Origin: Anaerolineae bacterium
Lineage (GTDB): Bacteria; Chloroflexota; Anaerolineae; JACIWP01
Assembly: GCA_014360855.1 (NCBI GenBank)
Contig: JACIWP010000177.1
Location: forward strand, 1 to 6,908
Direction of reading: 5' to 3'
DNA: 6,908 bases
Shown here: positions 1 to 5,969 of the stretch, one piece after another
Numbering within the stretch: the first letter of the stretch is position 1
Layout of the letters: each line of letters opens with the position of its first letter
Notes under the pieces: generated by a model
Told to the model about the DNA's origin: nothing
Databases searched by the model: none
What the model saw: only the letters and a program-made list of their open reading frames with translations
Position numbers and translations under genes: made by a program

Positions 1-516
1 GGGATATTCCAGCCCGCTGGTGACGATGCCCTCCACCACCGGGGACAGGGGGAGCAGGGAGACGATGTCGCCGGCCGCGCCGTGCAGGGTAACTTGCCGG
101 CGCACCAGGAACAGCCGCTCCTGGCCGGCGATAATCTGTACCTCCCGGCCCTCCAGCCGCGGCCAGGTCAGCAGGAGGATGTTGGCCACCGTATGGTCCC
201 ACCGCCCGCCCAGTGCTCCCAGGATGAGGATCTCATCGGCGCCTTGGCGGACGGCGTAATCCAGGGCCAGCTCCAAGTCGGTCTCGTCCTTGCGGCTGGG
301 ATAGCGCAGGAGCAGGGCGCCGGCCTCCTCCAGCCGGCGGAGCGGCTCTTCCTCCAGCGAGTCCATATCGCCGATGACCGTGTGAGGCCGCAGGCCCCAG
401 CGCATGACGTGATGGGCGCCGCCGTCGGCGCAGATCAGCAGGGGCGCGCCGGCGGCAATGGCCTTTGCCCCCTCCTCGTCCTCGATGATCCCATTGGCTA
501 CGATCACAGCCCGCAC
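1..516 (-). CDS. thiN: Thiamine pyrophosphokinase (thiamine diphosphokinase), C-terminus cut by window edge
   Basis: This cytosolic enzyme transfers pyrophosphate from ATP to thiamine, giving thiamine diphosphate and AMP, the salvage route to the active cofactor. The visible 172 residues carry the family's signatures in order: ADGGAH (30-35), GDMDS (49-53, usually GDFDS), KDETDLELAL (76-85) and GALGGRWDHT (100-109). The acidic residues of the second and third motifs are expected to bind magnesium and nucleotide, and the last motif lies in the substrate region. A C-terminal TPK domain begins with GDIVSLLPL (149-157). Members usually have about 210-220 residues, so some 40-50 are missing past position 1. 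The start is GTG at 516, chosen because AGGAG lies 7 nt upstream and no other start codon lies between it and the previous gene. The gap to the upstream hydrolase gene is 10 nt, so it is probably co-transcribed. Identification is firm; the link to the signalling genes is positional only. Confidence 0.93.
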   Translation of the reverse strand, partial: MRAVIVANGIIEDEEGAKAIAAGAPLLICADGGAHHVMRWGLRPHTVIGDMDSLEEEPLRRLEEAGALLLRYPSRKDETDLELALDYAVRQGADEILILGALGGRWDHTVANILLLTWPRLEGREVQIIAGQERLFLVRRQVTLHGAAGDIVSLLPLSPVVEGIVTSGLEYP

Positions 517-523
517 GACTGCT

Positions 524-528
524 CTCCT
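524..528 (-). promoter_or_regulatory. Ribosome binding site of thiN, overlapping the hydrolase stop codon
   Basis: On the minus strand AGGAG sits 7 nt before the GTG start at 516. Its first two bases are the last two of the hydrolase's TAG stop (529-527). A ribosome finishing the hydrolase gene would therefore stand on this site, which suggests coupled translation. It is also what fixes the GTG start. Confidence 0.7.
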
Positions 529-1309
529 ATCGCGTGCGCCGGCGCCATTCCTGCTTCAGCTCCAGACTGCGCAGATCGTCGCCGGCCTCGAAGAAATCTT
601 TCATCAGGCGGATGAACTTACTGCGCTCCTCCAGCATGGGGAAGTGGCGCGCCACATCAAAGTGGATCACCCGCGTGTTATAGCGCTCCGGATGGATCAG
701 CGATTCGTCCAGCGGCTTGACCATGGGGTCTTTGCGGCCGTAGACCAGGAGCACCGGCATATCGAGCAGGGAAAGGGCGGCCGGGATGTCCACGTCCTCC
801 AGCGCATCCAGGGTTTGCTCGACGACCTGTGGGTCGGTCTTGGCCAGCTCGCCGGCCAGCTCCGGGTACTCGTTCCAGCGGTATCCGAATAGGCCGAACA
901 GGCCTTTGCCGCCGCTGACCAGCGCCTTGCGGTTGAGCATGGCCGGCGCGATGGGGAGGCTGACCGCCATGAAGCGTTCGATGCGCTGTGGAAAAAGGCC
1001 GGCGAAGCGCGCCCCCACCACGGCCCCCAGCCCGTGCGCGATGAGGCTGAAGCGCCAGATACCCATGTCCTCCAGGAAGGCGTCCAACTGCATCACGAAA
1101 TCGTTGAGGTCGGAGTAGGGCGGCCGGCGCTCCGTATCCCCGAACCCCCAGAAGTCGAAGGCGTAACAGCGACAGCGGCTGGACAGCTCCTCCATGGTGT
1201 GCATCCAATAGCGCCATGAGCCGAGCCAGCCGTGCAGAAAGACGACCGGCTTGCCGCGTCCCACCGCCTCGTAATGTACGAGTTTGCCGTCTATGACGAT
1301 TGCGCTCAT
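527..1309 (-). CDS. Alpha/beta-hydrolase-fold protein lacking the nucleophilic serine
   Basis: A complete 260-residue cytosolic protein of the alpha/beta hydrolase superfamily. Visible landmarks: the oxyanion-hole strand VVFLHGWLGSW (22-32), the DFWGFGDTE segment (52-60), the nucleophile elbow LIAHGLGA (89-96), the acid in GRKDPMV (Asp194) and the catalytic-type histidine in RHFPMLEE (His222). The elbow normally reads G-x-S-x-G, but here the serine position is Gly93 (codon GGG, 1033-1031). The acid and histidine remain, so the protein either uses another chemistry or is a non-catalytic binding protein. There is no signal peptide or membrane segment. The C-terminus is a short charged helix ending RRRTR. 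The ATG at 1309 has only a weak GGGA 4 nt upstream; no better in-frame start is visible. It follows the receiver gene by 30 nt and precedes thiN by 10 nt. The substrate cannot be named; the fold assignment is secure. Confidence 0.88.
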   Translation of the reverse strand: MSAIVIDGKLVHYEAVGRGKPVVFLHGWLGSWRYWMHTMEELSSRCRCYAFDFWGFGDTERRPPYSDLNDFVMQLDAFLEDMGIWRFSLIAHGLGAVVGARFAGLFPQRIERFMAVSLPIAPAMLNRKALVSGGKGLFGLFGYRWNEYPELAGELAKTDPQVVEQTLDALEDVDIPAALSLLDMPVLLVYGRKDPMVKPLDESLIHPERYNTRVIHFDVARHFPMLEERSKFIRLMKDFFEAGDDLRSLELKQEWRRRTR

Positions 1310-1333
1310 GGCGTCCCAGCCATTTCCCGATAG

Positions 1334-1352
1334 GCCGGCTTATGCGGCCGGC
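1334..1352 (-). repeat. Small inverted repeat (GCCGGC pair) at the end of the receiver gene
   Basis: Two GCCGGC hexamers are separated by 7 nt, allowing a 6-bp GC-only stem whose loop contains the TAA stop of the single-domain receiver gene. No run of T follows, so it does not look like an intrinsic terminator; it could slow ribosomes or protect RNA ends. Because GCCGGC is extremely common throughout this window, the pairing may be coincidental. Confidence 0.3.
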
Positions 1353-1726
1353 GAACCCAGTTTCGCCAGCAAATCCTTGACCTGTTGGAGCAGTTCATCC
1401 GGCGCGAAAGGCTTCAGGATATAAGCCACCGCCCCCAGCTCCATCCCCCGCTGGATCTCGGCGGCCTGCCCCTTGGCCGAGAGAAACACGATGGGGATAT
1501 CCCGCGTCTCCGGATACGTCTTGAGCTTCTCGCAGGCCTCGAAGCCCGTCATGCGGGGCATGCGCACATCCATCAGGATGAGGCGCGGTTGGAGGGCGCG
1601 CGCTTTGGCGATGCCGCTTTCCCCATCGTTGGCCTCCTCGACGTTCAGCCCGCCGAAGCGCAGGGTGAAGGCGATCAGCTCGCGGATGTCCCGTTCGTCC
1701 TCGACCACCAGAATCACGTCGCTCAT
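1340..1726 (-). CDS. Single-domain response regulator (stand-alone receiver)
   Basis: A 128-residue CheY-like receiver with no output domain. The phosphorylation site is complete: acidic pair Glu9-Asp10, phospho-acceptor Asp53 in LMDVRMP, Ser83 in FLSAKG and Lys105 in LKPF. It is expected to take a phosphoryl group from a histidine kinase, most likely the large kinase directly upstream, and to signal by binding a partner or by passing phosphate onward. The ATG at 1726 overlaps the kinase's TGA stop as ATGA (4 nt), and GGAGGGG lies 5 nt before it. A longer reading that starts at 1921 runs through kinase coding sequence in another frame and is not needed. Its last residues (LLAKLGSPAA) end just past the final helix. 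With no DNA-binding or enzymatic domain, its target is unknown. Confidence 0.93.
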   Translation of the reverse strand: MSDVILVVEDERDIRELIAFTLRFGGLNVEEANDGESGIAKARALQPRLILMDVRMPRMTGFEACEKLKTYPETRDIPIVFLSAKGQAAEIQRGMELGAVAYILKPFAPDELLQQVKDLLAKLGSPAA

Positions 1727-4700
1727 GATGTCCCCTCCATGTGCCCCTTGTCCGCGGGGGATGTCAGGCTCTGCGCCGGCGGCTTTACCACCACATCGCG
1801 CACCGGCAGGGTGAACGTAAACGTACTGCCCCGCCCCGGCTCGCTCTCCACCCAGATGCGGCCGCCGTGCATCTCCACGAACGACTTCACGATGGCCAGC
1901 CCGAGACCAGTGCCCTGGCACTGCTGGACGCGCTCCGACTCGCCCCGGTAAAAGCGGTCGAAGATCTTGCCCAGGTCTTCCTTCGGAATGCCGATGCCGG
2001 TGTCCGCCACCTCCACCACCACGGCGGATTCCACCGGGCGAGCGCGGATGTCCACGCGTCCGCCGGCGTCCGTGTACAGTATCGCGTTCCCGACCAGGTT
2101 CACCAGCACCTGGGTCAGGCGGTCTTTATCCGCCATGGTGAGCGGCAGGTCCTCATCCACATGGGCTTCCAGGGTCAGGCCGTTCTGCGCCGCCTGGCCG
2201 GCCATGGAAGCGGCCACCGAGCGGATCAGCTCACCCAGGTCCACCGGCGTCATGTTCAGCTCGATGCGCCCCGTCTCAATGCGGCTGATGTCCAGCAGGT
2301 CGTTGATCAGAGACGTCAACCGGTTGGCGTTCTCCTGGATGATCTTCAGGAAGCGCTGTTGTGTCTCGTTCAGCTCTCCCACCGCGCCCATGACCAGCAG
2401 GTCGGTGTACCCTTTGATGGAGGTCATGGGGGTGCGCAGTTCGTGGGAGACCGTCGAGACGAACTCGCTCTTGGCGCGGTCGGCCTCCACCTCGCGGGTG
2501 ATATCGCGCAGGACCGTGACCAGGCCCAATAGTTCGCCCTGTTCGGTGAGCACCGGGGCGATGTTGGTGCTGATAATGCGCCCGCCGATCTCCAGTTGGG
2601 TCTGCACCACCTGCGGGGGCTGGCCGGCCTTCAGCATGGCGTTCACCGAATCGATAGCCCTCTGCCGGCCTTCCGGCTCCGCCGCGGCGAAGAAGTTACG
2701 CACGTCCTGCCCCAACGCCGTCTCGGCCCGCGCTTCCAGGATGCGCTCCGCCGCGCTGTTCATCAGGATCACCCGCCCATGCACATCGTTCACCAGCACG
2801 CCGTCAGCGATGGAGCGCAGGATGGCCTCGTTGCGCGAGGCCTCTTCCCTCTGCTGGCGCCACATCGTGCCCAGACGTTCGGCTTGTTCGGTGATGAGGC
2901 GGTACAGCGTGGCGTTGTTAATGGCGGAGGCCACCTGGGATGCCGCCGCCGTCACCAGCGTCAAATGGCCGTCGTTGAAGTAATCCAGTTGGTCATGGAA
3001 CAGGAAGAGCGCGCCCAGGACATCCTCGCCGGCCTGCAGGGGGACCGCCAGCGCGCTGCGCGGCGGGTTCGGCGTCCCCTCCAGATGCACCCAGCGCTCA
3101 TCGCGCGTCGTGTCGGGCACGATGGTGGGCTTGCGCTGAGTGATGACCCAGCCGGCCAGCCCCTGGTCGCGCCGCAGTTGGGTGACCTGGCCCTCGCGCG
3201 GGATGGGGGTCGGCCGGCCGATGGCCGCCCGGATGACCAGGTACGGGGTGCGCTCGTCCGTCAGCAGGATAAGCCCCTCGGTGGCGCCCACTGCTTCCTG
3301 CAGGAGCTTGAGCGCCTGATGCATGACGCGGTGCAGGTCCAGGCTGGAGCTCAGCTCGCGGGCGATGCGGTAGAGCGCCTGCACGCGGTCGCGTTCCCTC
3401 CGCAGTTCGCGGGTGCGCTCCTCCACGCGCAGTTCCAACTGCCGGCTGAACGCCCACACCTCATCGTACAGCCGGGCGTTCTCTATCGCCGTGGCCGCCA
3501 TATTGGCGATGAGCTGGCACTGCTGAATCTCCTCCGGGGAGAAGCGCCGGGGTTCCGCCAGGCTTTCCAGCGTGATGACACCCGTCACCTCATCCCGCAC
3601 GATCAGCGGCACCACCAGCACGGAGCGCGGCCGGCGCACTTTCCAGAGCGCGCCCAGATCACGCGTCCCTTGTTCGACTGTCATATCCTCTATGCAGACC
3701 ACGCCCTTCTCTTCCAGCACGCGGGACAGCACGGCATCGCTGGCCAGCGGCACGCGGAAGATCGGGGCCGGCTCCTCGCCTGGTCGGTAATGCTCTGCCG
3801 CAATCCGGCCGAACTCTCGCTCGGGGTCAAACAGCAGGACCGCACTGCGGTCCACCTGGAAGAGGCGCGCTACTTCATCCACCACGGTCTGCAGGATGCG
3901 GCGCGGTTCCAGGGAGGAGCTGATGGCCTGGCCGACCTGGAGCATGGCCTCAGCCGCCTCGGCGCGCCGGCGCTCCAGCTCGAACAGCCGGCGGTTCTCG
4001 ATGGCGATGGCCGCCTGGCCGGCGAAGGTCTCCAGCGCCTCGATGGTGGCAGGATCGGGGAGCCGGCGGTCGCGCGGGTCATCCACGCTCAGGATGCCCA
4101 GCAACTGCTGGTTCTTGCCCCACAGCGGCACCAACAGCATGTCGTCGGGATGCCATTCCCCTTCGACAGTGGGCAGGCCGGCGCGCGGCGAGGTATACAC
4201 GTGCAGTTCCGCCCCCCACTCATGAAAGCGCTGATGGGGGAAGAAATAGGACTGGTCCCCGATGCGGTATTCTTCCTTCAGCAGGGAGAGGATTTTCGCC
4301 AGGGGCTGGCGCACCTTTTTCAGCTCTTCGAAAACCTGGAGTGGCAGGCCAGCCGCGGCCACCCGCTCCAGCGCCGGCGGGTCGCCGGCAGTCACGCTGA
4401 ACATGACGATGTTGAAACCGACCGATTCCTGGATGGCATAGGCGGCATCCTCCAACAGCTCTTCCAGCGGCCGGTCACTGCGGGCTTCCTGAGCGATGTG
4501 GAAGAGGTGGGAGAGCTGTTCGGCCCGCCGGCGCAGGGCCTCGCGCTGGCGCACCAGCTCCTCATAGCGCCAGGCACTGCCGACCGCAATGGAGGCCTGG
4601 GCGGCCAGCATTCTGCCGAACTCCACCTCGCTCTCGGCGAAGAGGGGCGGCACCGCCCGCTCCAGGAGCAACACCCCCACCACCTGTCCGGTGTACTCAA

Positions 4701-5076
4701 TCGGGACGGCGAGGATGCCCGTGCCGTCCGCATCCTCTCCCGTGTGGGGATGGCCTGTGTGCAACGCCGGCGCCACCGCCGGATGGTGGGGCAGTTCCTG
4801 GGCCAGCGCCGGCAGGGCTTCCTCCTCCCAGCCGGCATGGGCCAGGAGCTGATAGGACGTGCCGGCGGAGTCCTTCAGCAGGATACAGCCGCGCCGCGCC
4901 CCCAGCGTCAGCACCGCCTCCTCCAGCACCTTATCCATCAGGTGTTGAAGGTCCAGCGTGGTGCTCAGCTCCTGGCTGATGCGCTGGATGGCCTCCAGTT
5001 GGATAATTCTCTGGCGCAGTTCCGCCTCCGCCGGCGTCTGCGCCCCCGCTTTCTGCCGGATCACTCCATCCCTCAC
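1723..5076 (-). CDS. Soluble sensor histidine kinase with four GAF domains and one PAS domain
   Basis: A 1117-residue kinase that should autophosphorylate and pass phosphate to the receivers encoded beside it. Approximate order: GAF1 43-172, GAF2 203-363, GAF3 391-535, GAF4 581-727, PAS 748-860, HisKA 867-934 and HATPase_c 976-1092. The H-box is FVSTVSHELRTPM with phospho-acceptor His878; the N-box has Asn993 and Asn997; the G1 box is DTGIGI (1025-1030), the F-box IFDRFYRG (1038-1045) and the G2 box GTGLGL (1055-1060). Charged helices link the domains, for example around 165-195 and 540-575. No membrane segment or signal peptide is seen, so it senses something inside the cell; the GAF ligands are unknown. 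The N-box lysine is replaced by Leu1000. GTG 5076 overlaps the upstream stop (GTGA), but GTG 5064 (codon 5) has the better ribosome site, GAGG 6 nt before it, so the true length may be 1113. Confidence 0.93.
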   Translation of the reverse strand: MRDGVIRQKAGAQTPAEAELRQRIIQLEAIQRISQELSTTLDLQHLMDKVLEEAVLTLGARRGCILLKDSAGTSYQLLAHAGWEEEALPALAQELPHHPAVAPALHTGHPHTGEDADGTGILAVPIEYTGQVVGVLLLERAVPPLFAESEVEFGRMLAAQASIAVGSAWRYEELVRQREALRRRAEQLSHLFHIAQEARSDRPLEELLEDAAYAIQESVGFNIVMFSVTAGDPPALERVAAAGLPLQVFEELKKVRQPLAKILSLLKEEYRIGDQSYFFPHQRFHEWGAELHVYTSPRAGLPTVEGEWHPDDMLLVPLWGKNQQLLGILSVDDPRDRRLPDPATIEALETFAGQAAIAIENRRLFELERRRAEAAEAMLQVGQAISSSLEPRRILQTVVDEVARLFQVDRSAVLLFDPEREFGRIAAEHYRPGEEPAPIFRVPLASDAVLSRVLEEKGVVCIEDMTVEQGTRDLGALWKVRRPRSVLVVPLIVRDEVTGVITLESLAEPRRFSPEEIQQCQLIANMAATAIENARLYDEVWAFSRQLELRVEERTRELRRERDRVQALYRIARELSSSLDLHRVMHQALKLLQEAVGATEGLILLTDERTPYLVIRAAIGRPTPIPREGQVTQLRRDQGLAGWVITQRKPTIVPDTTRDERWVHLEGTPNPPRSALAVPLQAGEDVLGALFLFHDQLDYFNDGHLTLVTAAASQVASAINNATLYRLITEQAERLGTMWRQQREEASRNEAILRSIADGVLVNDVHGRVILMNSAAERILEARAETALGQDVRNFFAAAEPEGRQRAIDSVNAMLKAGQPPQVVQTQLEIGGRIISTNIAPVLTEQGELLGLVTVLRDITREVEADRAKSEFVSTVSHELRTPMTSIKGYTDLLVMGAVGELNETQQRFLKIIQENANRLTSLINDLLDISRIETGRIELNMTPVDLGELIRSVAASMAGQAAQNGLTLEAHVDEDLPLTMADKDRLTQVLVNLVGNAILYTDAGGRVDIRARPVESAVVVEVADTGIGIPKEDLGKIFDRFYRGESERVQQCQGTGLGLAIVKSFVEMHGGRIWVESEPGRGSTFTFTLPVRDVVVKPPAQSLTSPADKGHMEGTS
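1732..1738 (-). promoter_or_regulatory. Ribosome binding site of the single-domain receiver
   Basis: GGAGGGG on the minus strand, 5 nt before the ATG at 1726, lies inside the last codons of the histidine kinase gene. It decides the start of the 128-residue receiver over the much longer open frame running to 1921 and supports translational coupling with the kinase. Confidence 0.75.
5071..5074 (-). promoter_or_regulatory. Candidate ribosome binding site favouring the kinase GTG start at 5064
   Basis: GAGG on the minus strand lies 6 nt before the in-frame GTG at 5064. The first possible start, GTG 5076, has no Shine-Dalgarno-like bases before it and would rely on re-initiation at the overlapping GTGA. 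The choice changes the protein by only four residues. Confidence 0.4.
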
Positions 5077-5969
5077 GCAGATTCTGACGCTTTGCGCCGC
5101 GCCTCGGCGGCCGCCTCCGTGATCTCGCGGATGTCGGAGAAGGGCAGGGTCTTATCCGTGATGATGCCGATGGCCAGCGACATGAGCGGCTCCTGGCGCC
5201 GGCGCCCCTCGGCATCCTCCAGCAGGAGATAGCCGCGCTCGCGGTCCTGGAAGGAATAGAAGGAGCCGATGCCCTCGGCGAACTTGGCGCTGAGCTGTTC
5301 GGCCAGGAGGGCCGGCCGGCCGCCGAAGGTCACCACGATGAAATCGCTCCCACCCACATGCCCCACGAAGTCCTGCGGGGTGCCGTGCTCATTGATGACC
5401 TCGGTGATGACCATGGCGGCGAAGCGGAGCACGTCGTCGCCGGCGACAAAGCCGTAGGCGTCCGTGAACGGGGCAAAGGCCTTGATGCCGATGTACAGCA
5501 CTGCCCAGTCCTGCAGGCGCAGGAGCTTCTTCAACTGTTCCTCGATGAGCCGACTGCTGGGCAGGCCGGTCACCGGGCTGGTCAAGCTCTCGTAGGTGGC
5601 GCGGCGCAGGGCGTTTTGCAGGCGGAGCCGCAGTTCCTCAATGTCAAAGGGCTTGGTGATGTAATCGTCCGCGCCCAGCTCCAGGCCGGCGATCTTGTCA
5701 CTGCGGTCATCTTTTTGGGTCAGGAACAGGATGGGGATGTGGCTGGTGCGCAGGTTGGCGCGCAACTGCCGGCAGACCTCATAGCCGTCAATGTCCGGCA
5801 GACGGATATCGAGGATGACCACGTTGGGGATGTGCCGCCGGCCCATCTCCAGCGCATCCCGGCCGCGGCTGGCGGTCAGGATCTCATACCCCTGGGCCTC
5901 GAAATAAATCTTCAGCATATTGGCGATATCCACATCATCTTCCACGATCAGGATGCGTCCCTTGCTCAT
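5073..5969 (-). CDS. Response regulator: receiver fused to a degenerate GGDEF domain
   Basis: A 298-residue protein. Residues 1-122 form a complete receiver: acidic Asp11 and Asp12, phospho-acceptor Asp54 in VILDIRLPD, Thr84 in LFLTQ and Lys106 in TKPF. Residues about 128-298 resemble a diguanylate cyclase (GGDEF) domain: SPVTGLPSSRL (131-141), a TDAYGFVAGDDVLRF stretch (169-183) and the signature loop GGSDF (206-210). The catalytic features are lost: the loop's third residue is Ser, the usual metal-binding DxD-like segment reads GIK (161-163), and the inhibitory-site arginine of RxxD is Thr197. It is therefore probably a non-catalytic domain for signal-regulated binding to protein or nucleotide, not a cyclic-di-GMP synthase. 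The ATG at 5969 overlaps the reductase's stop as ATGA and has a strong GGGGGAGGAA upstream. The kinase follows with a 4-nt overlap or 8-nt gap, which makes it the likely phosphodonor. Confidence 0.92.
   Translation of the reverse strand: MSKGRILIVEDDVDIANMLKIYFEAQGYEILTASRGRDALEMGRRHIPNVVILDIRLPDIDGYEVCRQLRANLRTSHIPILFLTQKDDRSDKIAGLELGADDYITKPFDIEELRLRLQNALRRATYESLTSPVTGLPSSRLIEEQLKKLLRLQDWAVLYIGIKAFAPFTDAYGFVAGDDVLRFAAMVITEVINEHGTPQDFVGHVGGSDFIVVTFGGRPALLAEQLSAKFAEGIGSFYSFQDRERGYLLLEDAEGRRRQEPLMSLAIGIITDKTLPFSDIREITEAAAEARRKASESA

Noticed and set aside
1310..1352. Intrinsic terminator after the receiver gene
   Set aside because: The stem is only 6 bp, built from the ubiquitous GCCGGC, and no T-run follows; the next gene starts 30 nt on.
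1340..1921. Receiver protein extended upstream to 193 residues
   Set aside because: The extra 65 residues come from kinase coding sequence in another frame. The ATG at 1726 has a strong ribosome site and gives a standard receiver N-terminus.
82..2983. Several plus-strand open frames of 100-340 codons
   Set aside because: Each lies opposite a gene with clear family motifs, lacks any recognisable domain and shows low-complexity composition.
2596..5232. 878-codon open frame on the plus strand
   Set aside because: It lies entirely opposite the histidine kinase and the end of the regulator gene. Its translation is rich in H, Q, R, A and G with no recognisable domain, which is typical of an antisense shadow in GC-rich DNA.
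5073..5575. Active diguanylate cyclase
   Set aside because: The signature loop and the metal-binding segment both lack required residues, so the domain is called degenerate.
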